A stretch of DNA of 45,986 nt. Source: Acidimicrobiaceae bacterium (lineage in GTDB: Bacteria; Actinomycetota; Acidimicrobiia; Acidimicrobiales; Bog-793). Positions 23,610 to 32,928 of the stretch are shown piece by piece. The position numbers and the translations under genes were made by a program. The notes beneath the pieces are model-generated. The model made no database searches. It had not been told where the DNA came from and was given only the letters and a program-made list of their open reading frames with translations. Location: assembly GCA_027306925.1 (NCBI GenBank), contig DAHUXW010000060.1, forward strand, positions 1 to 45,986, written 5' to 3'. The first letter of the stretch is position 1; every line of letters begins with the position of its first letter.

Positions 23610-24362
23610 ATGGCTCCGAAGAAGGTCTACATCCTCGACGGCGGTTCGCTCGTCATCGACCGCTCCCAGGTGCTGTGGCACATCGACGTCGGCACTCCCG
23701 TGCGCTTCCCCGTCTACAGCGTCCTCGTCGAGCACTCCGACGGGCTCGTGCTCTACGACACGGGCTACGACCTCGACCACGTGAACCGGGTGCTGCCGTT
23801 CGAGCAGCCGCTCCAGACCCCCGAGCAGTCGCTGACGGCGCAGCTCCGCCTGTGCGGCTTCGACCCGGAGCAGGTGGACGTCGTCGTGAACTCGCACTTC
23901 CACTTCGACCACGTCGGCGGGAACCGCTTCCTCACCGCGGCGACGACGCTCGTGTCGAAAGAGGAGCTCAGGCACGCGAAGGTGCCCGAGCCCTTCGAGC
24001 ACCTCGGCTACTCGGACCTCACGTTCGACTACCCGGGCGTGAAGTACGAGCGCGTGAGCGGCGACATCGAGATCGCCGACGGCGTCTGGCTGTTCGAGAC
24101 ACCCGGCCACACCGCGGGCCACTACTCGATGCTCGTCGAGATGGACGACGGGCCGTCCATGCTCTTCGCCGGCGACGCCGCGTACACCCACGAGAACCTG
24201 GAGCGCGAGATCATCGCGGGCTTCCACCTCGACCCGACGCAGTCGGTCCAGTCGATCAAGCGCCTGAAGCGGCTGGCGAAGCAGCACGGGGCCGAGATCT
24301 ACCCGTCGCACGAGATGGCAGCGTTCCAGACCTGGAAGCACGCCCCCAACTTCTACGCATGA
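23610..24362 (+). CDS. 4-pyridoxolactonase (metallo-beta-lactamase fold)
   Basis: A 250-residue dizinc hydrolase that would open 4-pyridoxolactone to 4-pyridoxic acid. The full ligand set is present: His96, His98, Asp100 and His101 in HFHFDH, His167 in TPGHTAGHYS, Asp189 in AGDAAYTH and His234 in YPSHE. It belongs to the group that includes N-acylhomoserine lactonases, but VYILDGGSLVIDR at the start, EPFEHLGYSDL and the C-terminal ending in FYA agree with M. loti 4-pyridoxolactonase as I recall it. M. loti has a longer insert before TPGH. It stands between the FHMPC dehydrogenase and the pyridoxal dehydrogenase, which make its product's successor and its substrate. Confidence 0.86.
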   Translation: MAPKKVYILDGGSLVIDRSQVLWHIDVGTPVRFPVYSVLVEHSDGLVLYDTGYDLDHVNRVLPFEQPLQTPEQSLTAQLRLCGFDPEQVDVVVNSHFHFDHVGGNRFLTAATTLVSKEELRHAKVPEPFEHLGYSDLTFDYPGVKYERVSGDIEIADGVWLFETPGHTAGHYSMLVEMDDGPSMLFAGDAAYTHENLEREIIAGFHLDPTQSVQSIKRLKRLAKQHGAEIYPSHEMAAFQTWKHAPNFYA

Positions 24363-24393
24363 GTGATCACGACCAGAGCGAGGACCGAGGAAC

Positions 24394-25125
24394 ATGAGAC
24401 TGACTGACCGAGTCGCGATCGTCACCGGAGCCGGGCAGGGGATCGGCAGGGCGATCGCCGAGAAGCTCGCCGCCGAAGGCGCGCGGGTCGTCGTCGCGGA
24501 CATCAACGCGGAGACCGCCGCGTCGTGCGCGGCGGCGATCGGCGGCACCGCGCACCAGGTCGACGTCAGCGACGAGGCACAGGTCGCATCTCTCGTCGAG
24601 GCCACCGTCGCCCTCCACGGCAAGGTCGACGTCCTCGTCAACGACGCGGCGATCGTGCCCTTCACCGCGTGGGACGACATCGACTTCGCGGAGTGGCGGC
24701 GCATCATGTCGGTGAACCTCGACGGCACGTTCCTCACGTGCCGGGCGGTCTACCCGCACATGCGCGCCGCGGGCTACGGCCGGATCGTGAACCTCTGCTC
24801 GAACGTGATCGTCGCGGGCACCCCCAACCTCGCGCACTACGTGGCCTCGAAGGGCGGGATCTTCGGCTTCACGCGGGCGCTCGCGACCGAGCTCGGCCGG
24901 TACGGGATCACGGTCAACTCCGTCGCGCCCGGTCTCACCGCGAGCGAGGGCGTGCTCGGTTCGCCGCACGCGGACGCGTTCGACTTCGTCGTCGGGCTCC
25001 AGGCGATCCCGCGCCGCGGCCTTCCGAGCGACATCGCCCCGGTCGTGGCGTTCCTCGCGTCCGAGGAGGCCGGATGGGTGACCGGCTCGATGGTCGTCGC
25101 CGACGGCGGGCACACCCGCCACTGA
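24394..25125 (+). CDS. Pyridoxal 4-dehydrogenase (SDR family)
   Basis: A 243-residue classical short-chain dehydrogenase: TGAGQGIG cofactor loop, Asp36 (VVVADIN) favouring NAD, catalytic Ser136, Tyr149 and Lys153 (YVASK). Instead of the usual NNAG it has NDAA. IVPFTAWDDIDFAEWRRI and SNVIVAGTPNLAHYVASKGG strongly resemble M. loti pyridoxal 4-dehydrogenase from memory, which oxidises the hemiacetal form of pyridoxal directly to 4-pyridoxolactone. It follows the lactonase by 31 bases with GAGGA before the ATG. A generic 3-oxoacyl reductase is less likely because of the special substrate-loop motif and the neighbours. Confidence 0.85.
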   Translation: MRLTDRVAIVTGAGQGIGRAIAEKLAAEGARVVVADINAETAASCAAAIGGTAHQVDVSDEAQVASLVEATVALHGKVDVLVNDAAIVPFTAWDDIDFAEWRRIMSVNLDGTFLTCRAVYPHMRAAGYGRIVNLCSNVIVAGTPNLAHYVASKGGIFGFTRALATELGRYGITVNSVAPGLTASEGVLGSPHADAFDFVVGLQAIPRRGLPSDIAPVVAFLASEEAGWVTGSMVVADGGHTRH

Positions 25126-25204
25126 GAATGCCCGCGTCGCGGCAGCGGTCGCCCGGGAGCGGGCCGGCCACCGTCGAAGGCCACGAGAAGGAAGTCGAGA
25201 GCTC

Positions 25205-26095
25205 ATGAAGTTGCCGCGGTTCGAGATCCACCGGCCCACGTCCTTCGCGGACGCGTCCCGCCTGCTCGTGGAGCTCGGAGACGACGCGGTCGCCGTGAAC
25301 GGTGGCACCGAGCTCCTGCTCACCATGAAGCTCGGCCTAGCCGTCTACGACCACCTCGTCGACCTGAAACGCGTCCCGGAGCTTCGTGTCCTCGCGCGGT
25401 CGGGGGACCGGCTGGCGATCGGTGCCGGGATGACCCATCGCGAGGTCGAGACGTCGCCGCTCGTGCGGGAGAGCTTCCCCGCGCTCGCGGCGATGCTCGC
25501 CGACGTCGCGAACGTGCGCGTCCGGTCGGTCGGGACGCTCGGCGGGAACCTGTGCTTCGCCGACCCGCACTCGGACCCCGCCACGTTCCTCGCCGCGACG
25601 GACGCCGTCGTGGTCACGGGCGGCGGCGGCGGAGCCCGGCGCGTGCCCGTCGGCCAGTTCGCGGTCGGTCCCTACGAGACCGTCCTCGAGTCGGGCGAGC
25701 TCCTCGCCGAGATCGAGGTGCCGCTCCCGGGGCCGGGGACCGGCGTCTCGCACGTGCGCATGAAGACGCACGAGCGCCCGACGGTGACGGTCGCGTCGAG
25801 GGTCGAGCTCTCCGCCGGCGTCGTCGTGGCGGCGCGCGTCGCGGTCGGGTCGGTCTGCAGCGTGCCCGTGGTCCCGGACACCGTGTCGGACCTGATCGGC
25901 GCCGCGCGGGAGGACTGGGACGCTCGGGTCGCCGCATGTGCCGCGGCGACCGCCGACGCCGTCGATCCGGTCGAGGACGCCGACGGCTCCACCGCCTACA
26001 AGCGCGCGCTCGTGGAGGTCTTCGTCCGTCGCGGCCTGCACCGGGCGCTCGCGTCCGCGGCGAGCTCCGGCGCGGCGGGAAGGTCGACGAGATGA
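25205..26095 (+). CDS. Molybdenum hydroxylase FAD-binding (medium) subunit
   Basis: A 296-residue subunit with the two FAD-binding motifs of the CoxM family, AVNGGTELLL (about residue 35) and SVGTLGGNLCFADPHSDP (about residue 105), and a C-terminal CO_deh_flav_C-like domain. It completes the three-subunit hydroxylase whose iron-sulfur and molybdenum subunits lie 2.5-5 kb upstream. GAAGGAAG lies a little before ATG 25205. It transfers electrons from the iron-sulfur subunit to NAD or another acceptor. Its stop overlaps the CoxG-like gene (ATGA). Confidence 0.9.
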   Translation: MKLPRFEIHRPTSFADASRLLVELGDDAVAVNGGTELLLTMKLGLAVYDHLVDLKRVPELRVLARSGDRLAIGAGMTHREVETSPLVRESFPALAAMLADVANVRVRSVGTLGGNLCFADPHSDPATFLAATDAVVVTGGGGGARRVPVGQFAVGPYETVLESGELLAEIEVPLPGPGTGVSHVRMKTHERPTVTVASRVELSAGVVVAARVAVGSVCSVPVVPDTVSDLIGAAREDWDARVAACAAATADAVDPVEDADGSTAYKRALVEVFVRRGLHRALASAASSGAAGRSTR

Positions 26096-26817
26096 AGCTC
26101 GCGGCGTCGTTCTCCGTTCCACTGCCCGTGGCGGACGCCTGGACGCTGCTCCAGGACATCGAGCGCGCGGCGACCTGGTTCCCGGGCGCGCGTCTCGAGT
26201 CCGTCGAGGGCGAGTCGTTCAAGGGCACCGTGCGGGTGAAGGTCGGCCCGATGATGGTCGACTACCGGGGAACGGCGCGGTTCGTCGAGCGCGACGAGAC
26301 CGCCTACCGGGTCGTGATCGAGGCGTCGGGGCGCGAGCAGCGAGGTTCGGGCACGGCGAAGGCACGCGCGGTCACGGCGCTCACGGCCGCGGGGGAGCGC
26401 ACCGACGTGTCCGTGTCGATCGACCTCGACGTGACGGGCCGGCCGGCCCAGCTCGGGCAGAGCCTCATGCAGGACATAGCGCAGCGCCTCGTCGGCGAGT
26501 TCTCGCACCGGATGGAGGCCGACCTGTCCGCTCACACGACGACCGACGAGCAGCCCGCGGCCGGAGGCGACGGCGCCGCCGCGCACGCGAGCGCCGCGGG
26601 TGGGCCCGTCGGACCGGGCGAAGCTCGAGGCGCGGCAGCCGGCCCCGCGCGCGGCTCCGGCGCGAGGGAGGACGACGTCCTCGACCTCGGTCGGATCGCC
26701 GGGCCGGCCGTGCTCCGCAAGGTGGCGCCGGTCCTGCTCGCGGTCGTGGTGGCCGCGCTGCTCCGGCGCTGGTTCACGTCGCGTCGCGCGGCGCCGCTCG
26801 CGAGGAGATGCCCATGA
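26092..26817 (+). CDS. CoxG-like (SRPBCC) protein with C-terminal membrane anchor
   Basis: A 241-residue protein. Residues 1-145 form a START/SRPBCC domain (PLPVADAWTLLQDIERAATW, VKVGPMMVDYRGTARFVE) as in CoxG, which recruits CO dehydrogenase to the membrane. A low-complexity Ala/Gly/Pro-rich linker of about 60 residues follows, then a single C-terminal hydrophobic helix (KVAPVLLAVVVAALLRRWF). This supports a role in tethering the molybdenum hydroxylase to the membrane, perhaps to a quinone acceptor. ATG 26092 overlaps the FAD-subunit stop, and its own stop overlaps the amidohydrolase start. Confidence 0.85.
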   Translation: MKLAASFSVPLPVADAWTLLQDIERAATWFPGARLESVEGESFKGTVRVKVGPMMVDYRGTARFVERDETAYRVVIEASGREQRGSGTAKARAVTALTAAGERTDVSVSIDLDVTGRPAQLGQSLMQDIAQRLVGEFSHRMEADLSAHTTTDEQPAAGGDGAAAHASAAGGPVGPGEARGAAAGPARGSGAREDDVLDLGRIAGPAVLRKVAPVLLAVVVAALLRRWFTSRRAAPLARRCP

Positions 26818-27542
26818 CGGTCGACGCCCACATGCACGTCGGCGAGTTCCCGCTGTTCGACGTCCGCATGGACGGTGCGGGTCTCGCGGCGACGTTCACG
26901 AAGTTCGACATCGCCTCCGGGCTCGTGTTCTGCCCGGAGAACCACCTCACGCGCGAGGCCGTCGAGGCCGTCGACGCCGCCTACGGGCTCTACTGGGCGA
27001 ACCCGAAGCTGCCCGGCTACCTCGACGAGGCCGCCGAGTACCTCGACCACCCGAAGTTCCGTGGCGTGAAGCTCCACCCGCTGATCGACGGCTACCACCC
27101 CAACGACCCGATCGTGCACCCGCTGATCGAGCTGCTCGTCGACAGGGGCCTTCCCGTCCTGATCCACTGCGGGCACCCGATCTTCACGCTCCCGTGGAGC
27201 ATCGAGGAGCTGGTCGTGAACTTCCCCGCGGCGAAGGTGATCCTCGGGCACATGGGGCACGGCAACATCGTCTACATCAACGGCGCGATCGACGTCGCGG
27301 CGCGCAACCCGAACGTCTACCTGGAGACGTCCGGGATGCCGATGCACTCGAAGATCAAGGAGGGCGTCAACCGGGCCGGCTCCCACAAGGTCCTCTACGG
27401 CTCCGACGCGCCGTTCCACGACCCGGGTGTGGAGATCCTGAAGGTTCGCGTGAGCGGGCTGAGCGACGACCTCGTCGAACGCGTGCTGCACACCAACGCG
27501 GTCGACGTCTACTTCGACGGCGTGCTCCCCGCCCCGGGCTGA
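26814..27542 (+). CDS. Amidohydrolase-2 family metal-dependent hydrolase or decarboxylase
   Basis: A 242-residue TIM-barrel protein with the start motif VDAHMH (Asp4, His6, His8), KLHP near residue 87, HCGHP (His118), LGHMGHG (His146) and the terminal Asp198 in YGSDAPF. The ACMSD-like branch contains non-oxidative decarboxylases, among them the 3,6-dihydroxypicolinate decarboxylase PicC; others hydrolyse amides or lactones. At 242 residues it is shorter than many PicC-type proteins. As last gene of the run it could decarboxylate a dihydroxypyridine acid or hydrolyse the ring-cleavage product. GAGGAG stands six bases before ATG 26814, chosen over ATG 26808. Confidence 0.8.
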   Translation: MTVDAHMHVGEFPLFDVRMDGAGLAATFTKFDIASGLVFCPENHLTREAVEAVDAAYGLYWANPKLPGYLDEAAEYLDHPKFRGVKLHPLIDGYHPNDPIVHPLIELLVDRGLPVLIHCGHPIFTLPWSIEELVVNFPAAKVILGHMGHGNIVYINGAIDVAARNPNVYLETSGMPMHSKIKEGVNRAGSHKVLYGSDAPFHDPGVEILKVRVSGLSDDLVERVLHTNAVDVYFDGVLPAPG

Positions 27543-27570
27543 GCTCCGAGCGACCGGCCGACGGGACGCG

Positions 27571-27600
27571 ACCGCGGGGTGCCCTCGGGCACCCCGCGGT
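27571..27600. terminator. Strong hairpin after the catabolic operon
   Basis: A perfect 14-base inverted repeat (ACCGCGGGGTGCCC and its complement) is separated by two bases. No T-tract follows, as is common in very GC-rich genomes. It lies 29 bases after the amidohydrolase stop. Confidence 0.75.
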
Positions 27601-27619
27601 CCACACCACCGGTGGAGCC

Positions 27620-27652
27620 GGCCCACCGGACCTGATGGCAGTCCGGTGGGCC
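27620..27652. terminator. Second hairpin, between convergent amidohydrolase and groEL
   Basis: GGCCCACCGGAC pairs perfectly with GTCCGGTGGGCC across a nine-base loop. It lies 20 bases after the groEL stop on the opposite strand, so it most likely terminates groEL transcription, with the first hairpin serving the other side. Confidence 0.75.
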
Positions 27653-27672
27653 GTGCATCGACTGTTTCGGGA

Positions 27673-29430
<1,758 letters not shown>

Positions 29431-29445
29431 CTAGCTTGTTCCGAG

Positions 29446-30753
29446 GTGAGCGAGCCAGTGCCGGCGGGATCGTCGAATGCGCCGGGAGCGCGGCTCGAGC
29501 CCCCGGGCGCGCCGTCTGCGGGCGCCCGTGCGGGGGAGTCGATCGGCCGGCGGGTCGTCGCGGTGTTCGCCGTGCTCGTCGGCGTCTCCATCGCGAACCT
29601 CTACTACGTCCAGCCCCTGCTCCCGATGGTGCGACGGGACTTCCATGTCGCGAGCGGCGTCGCCGCGCTCGCGACCACGTCCGCCCAGCTCGGCTTCGTG
29701 CTCGGCCTGCTCTTCCTGCTGCCGCTCGGCGACCTGGTCGAGCGGCGGAGACTGGTGACCGGCCTCGCGCTCGCGTGCGCGGTCTTCCTCCTCGTCGCGG
29801 CAAGTGCGCCGGTCGTCGCAGTGCTGCTCGTCGCGCTGCTCCTCGTCGGCGCCACGGTCGCGCTCGCCCAGGTCCTGCTGCCGTTCGCCGCGACGCTCGC
29901 GCCCGAGCACGAGCGCGGGCGGGTCGTCGGGCTCGTCATGAGCGGCCTGCTCCTCGGCATCCTGCTCGCCCGGACCTTCGCCGGCCTCGTCGCCGCCGCC
30001 TCGAGCTGGCGCGTCGTGTTCTACTGCGCGGCCGGCTCGATGGTCGTCGTGACGCTCCTCGCGTGGACGCGGCTACCGGGCGAGGTCCGCCGCGGCGAGC
30101 TGTCCTACACCGGGCTGCTCAGGTCCCTCGGGGGGATCGTGCGGAGCGAGCCGGTGCTCCGCCGCCGTGCGCTCTTCGGCGCGCTCGGCATGGGCTGCTT
30201 CAGCGTGCTCTGGACGTCGATCGCGTTCCTGCTCTCGGGCGCGCCGTACCACTACAGCACGGCGCGCATCGGCCTGTTCGGGCTCGTCGGCGCGGCCGGG
30301 GCCCTGATGGCCTCGGCGGCGGGTCGCCTCGCGGACCGGGGGCGGAGCGGCGCGGTCACGGTGGTCACGACCGCGCTGCTCGCGGGCTCCTACCTGCCGA
30401 TCTACCTCGGCGCGCACTCGCTCGCAGCGCTCCTCGTCGGGATCGTCGTGCTCGACCTCGGGGTCCAGGGCCTCCACATCACGAACCAGAGCCTCATCTA
30501 CCGGCTCGCGCCCGAGCACCGGTCCAGGACGAACGCGGTGTACATGATCTCGTACTTCCTCGGCGGGACCTCCGCGTCGGGCCTCGCCGCGGCGCTCTAC
30601 TCCTCGACGAGGTGGGCCGGCGTCTGCGCGCTCGGCGCCGCGCTCGGCACGGCGGCGTTCGCCGCGGCCCTCGTGGAGCTGCGCCGCGCCCGCCGGGTCG
30701 CGCTCGGCGACGGTGCGCCCCTCGTGGCGGGGGGTGGCGGGGCGTCGCGCTGA
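29446..30753 (+). CDS. MFS transporter (12-helix exporter type)
   Basis: A 435-residue major facilitator protein. The track fuses it in frame to a long antisense stretch of groEL; the gene proper begins near GTG 29446 (SEPVPAGSS), divergent from groEL. After about 40 hydrophilic residues come regular hydrophobic segments. Family landmarks are VSIANLYYVQPLLPMV in helix 1 and the helix 2-3 loop LPLGDLVERRRL. SIANLYYVQPLLP is typical of a subfamily of drug/sugar-efflux-like MFS proteins of unknown substrate. The ribosome site is weak, so a start a few codons later (GTG 29458) is possible. It appears to be a single-gene unit. Confidence 0.85.
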   Translation: MSEPVPAGSSNAPGARLEPPGAPSAGARAGESIGRRVVAVFAVLVGVSIANLYYVQPLLPMVRRDFHVASGVAALATTSAQLGFVLGLLFLLPLGDLVERRRLVTGLALACAVFLLVAASAPVVAVLLVALLLVGATVALAQVLLPFAATLAPEHERGRVVGLVMSGLLLGILLARTFAGLVAAASSWRVVFYCAAGSMVVVTLLAWTRLPGEVRRGELSYTGLLRSLGGIVRSEPVLRRRALFGALGMGCFSVLWTSIAFLLSGAPYHYSTARIGLFGLVGAAGALMASAAGRLADRGRSGAVTVVTTALLAGSYLPIYLGAHSLAALLVGIVVLDLGVQGLHITNQSLIYRLAPEHRSRTNAVYMISYFLGGTSASGLAAALYSSTRWAGVCALGAALGTAAFAAALVELRRARRVALGDGAPLVAGGGGASR

Positions 30754-30828
30754 GCGCGCGCCCGGGCCGCGCGGTCGGGCGCCTCGGCGCTTCACGCCCG
30801 CTTCAGGTAGCGGGCGCATCATAGGGAG

Positions 30829-32226
30829 ATGGCACAGACTGCAACCGGGACGCGGCGCCCGGAGCTCATCGGGGGGATCGGGGACCGTTCGGCCGCCGCG
30901 CCGGGTCGCGCCGCCGCGCGCCGGTGGCTGCCCGACGCGGTGCTCGGCGCCGCCGGCGTCGGCCTCGGCGCGGCGGTCGGGTCGGTGCTCACGTCCGAGA
31001 CCCGGGGCCAGCTCACCCAGGCCGGGGGTGTCGCGACCGTCGTCGGCAGCCTGACCGGCATGGTCGGCGCATACCTCGCGCTGCTCATGGTGCTGCTCAT
31101 CAGCCGCCTGCCCCTCGTCGAGCGGACGATCGGCCAGGACCGGCTCGCGCGCTGGCACCGCCGCCTCGCGCCGTGGCCGATCGCGCTCCTCGCGCTCCAC
31201 GCGATCGCGATCACCGTCGGGTACGCGCAGGCCGCGCGCGTCGGGCCGTGGCACGAGGTCGGCACGCTCCTTTCCGCCTATCCCGGAGTCACGATCGCGA
31301 CGGCCGGCCTCGGTCTCATGCTCGCGATCGGCCTCGTCTCGCTTCGAGCGGTGCGCAACCGGCTGAGCCGTGAGACCTGGTGGCTCATCCACCTCTGGAT
31401 GTACGTCGCGCTCGCGATCTCCTTCGTGCACGTCGTCGTGCTCGGGCCCTCGTTCGTCGTCCACCCGGTCGCGACCGACCTCTGGGACGCGGCGTGGGCG
31501 GCCGCTGCGGGAGCGATCCTCGCCTACCGCTTCGGCCTGCCGGTGGTGCGAAGCGTGCGGCACCGCCTGAGCGTGGTCGACGTCCGCACCGAGGCCCCCG
31601 GGGTCGTGTCGATCGTCTGCAAGGGCCGGGACCTCGAGCGCCTCGACGTGCGCGGCGGCCAGTTCTTCGAGTGGCGCTTCCTCGCTCGTGGCCTGTGGTG
31701 GCAGGCGCACCCCTACTCGCTCTCCTCGCTCCCGCGCCCTCCCTACGTGCGACTCACGGTGAAGGGCGTGGGCGACCACTCGAAGGCGCTCGCGGCGCTG
31801 CGTCCCGGCACGAAGATCGCGATCGAGGGGCCGTACGGCGCGTTCACGAACGACGCGCGCACCCGCAGGCGGGTGGCGCTCGTGGCCGGCGGCATCGGCG
31901 TCACCGCGATCCGCAGCCTGCTCGAGGAGATGCCGAGGACCGCCGAGCCCGTCGTCGTGCTGCGTGCCTCGAAGCCCGAGGACCTCGCGCTGCGCGCCGA
32001 GGTCGCCGACCTCGTGAAGGAGCGGCGCGGCAGCCTGCAGGAGGTCGTCGGCGCACGCGACGAGATCGAGCTCGACGCGAAGGCGCTCCGCCGGCTCGTG
32101 CCCGGGATCGCGGAGCGTGACGTCTTCGTGAGCGGTCCGGAGTCCTTCGTGTTCCACGTCGTCGAGACGCTGCGCGCGATGGGGATCCCCGACGAGCAGC
32201 TCCACTACGAGGCATACGCGTTCTGA
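30829..32226 (+). CDS. Ferric-reductase-like membrane flavoprotein (FAD/NAD oxidoreductase)
   Basis: A 465-residue two-part protein. Residues about 35-230 are a membrane domain of several helices with haem-ligand-type histidines (RWHRRLAPW, LALHAIAI, LIHLWMY, FVHVVVL). Residues about 240-465 are a ferredoxin-NADP-reductase-like domain with FAD motif HPYSLSS, GPYGAF and the NAD-binding GGIGVTAIRSLLEEM. It would move electrons from cytoplasmic NAD(P)H across the membrane. The gene following encodes an FMN-binding domain, the usual partner of such proteins. ATG 30829 has AGGGAG immediately before it, an unusually short spacing. Confidence 0.88.
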   Translation: MAQTATGTRRPELIGGIGDRSAAAPGRAAARRWLPDAVLGAAGVGLGAAVGSVLTSETRGQLTQAGGVATVVGSLTGMVGAYLALLMVLLISRLPLVERTIGQDRLARWHRRLAPWPIALLALHAIAITVGYAQAARVGPWHEVGTLLSAYPGVTIATAGLGLMLAIGLVSLRAVRNRLSRETWWLIHLWMYVALAISFVHVVVLGPSFVVHPVATDLWDAAWAAAAGAILAYRFGLPVVRSVRHRLSVVDVRTEAPGVVSIVCKGRDLERLDVRGGQFFEWRFLARGLWWQAHPYSLSSLPRPPYVRLTVKGVGDHSKALAALRPGTKIAIEGPYGAFTNDARTRRRVALVAGGIGVTAIRSLLEEMPRTAEPVVVLRASKPEDLALRAEVADLVKERRGSLQEVVGARDEIELDAKALRRLVPGIAERDVFVSGPESFVFHVVETLRAMGIPDEQLHYEAYAF

Positions 32227-32279
32227 GCCCGGTCGCCCGCGGCGCGTCGCGCCGTCGGGGCCCGAGAAGGAGGAAGTGG

Positions 32280-32855
32280 ATGAGAGCGAGGAAGCCGGTG
32301 GTCGCGCTCGGCTCGACGGCGGCCGGGATCGCGGTCGTGCTCGGCCTGCACCCCCAGGGCGGGGCGTTGCTCGCCGCGGGGCTGCGGCGCGCGCCCGGCG
32401 CCGGTCCCGCGACGCCCGCCCGGTCGACCTCGACGACGACGGCCCGCCCGCCCGCGAGCACGACCACAGGGCCGCCCGCCGCCGGGACGCCCTCGACGAC
32501 GACCACGCGGCCGCCCGCCGCGAGCGGAGCCGGGGGAGCGTCCCGGAGCACGTCGGTGCCCGCGGGGAGCGCTCGCGTGCGCACGGCGACGGGAAAGCCG
32601 ATCCAGTACGGGTTCGGCGTGATCTCGGTGCGCGCGACCGTGCGCGGCAAGCGCCTCGCGGACGTCGTCGTCGCTCGCATCCAGGTCGCCGATCCGACCT
32701 CCGGCCAGATCGCGTCGCAGGTCGACCCGATGCTCCGCTCCCAGGCGCTGTCGCTCCAGACGTGGCGGATCAACGGCGTCTCGGGCGCGACCTACACGAG
32801 CGAGGGCTACGCGTACTCGCTGCAGTCGGCGCTCGGGAAGCTCCACTTCAAGTGA
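32280..32855 (+). CDS. Exported FMN-binding domain protein
   Basis: A 191-residue protein with an N-terminal signal anchor, a Thr/Pro/Ala-rich linker of about 60 residues (repeated STTT, RPPA) and a C-terminal FMN_bind domain ending in the flavinylation site SGATYTS, whose second Thr would receive FMN through ApbE. AGGAGG precedes ATG 32280. Adjacent to the ferric-reductase-like gene, it would accept electrons outside the membrane. No ApbE gene is in the window. The low-complexity linker is like those of many actinobacterial surface proteins. Confidence 0.88.
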   Translation: MRARKPVVALGSTAAGIAVVLGLHPQGGALLAAGLRRAPGAGPATPARSTSTTTARPPASTTTGPPAAGTPSTTTTRPPAASGAGGASRSTSVPAGSARVRTATGKPIQYGFGVISVRATVRGKRLADVVVARIQVADPTSGQIASQVDPMLRSQALSLQTWRINGVSGATYTSEGYAYSLQSALGKLHFK

Positions 32856-32876
32856 CGCGGCCGGCCGGGCGCCGCG

Positions 32877-32917
32877 GCGCGCCGGCACCGGCGCCCGTGG
32901 GCTCCGCGCCGGCGCGC
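32877..32917. terminator. Hairpin between convergent FMN-binding and MoaD-like genes
   Basis: GCGCGCCGGC pairs with GCCGGCGCGC over a 21-base loop and is followed by TTCCTT on the plus strand. It lies between two converging genes. Confidence 0.55.
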
Positions 32918-32928
32918 TTCCTTCCCGC

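Noticed and set aside
23610-24362. N-acylhomoserine lactonase (quorum quenching)
   Set aside because: Same fold and metal site, but N-terminal and C-terminal motifs and all neighbours fit 4-pyridoxolactonase better.
19864-26817. Aerobic CO dehydrogenase operon (coxMSL-G)
   Set aside because: The large subunit lacks the AYXCSFR active-site loop of form I CO dehydrogenase, and the genes are interleaved with pyridine-pathway enzymes.
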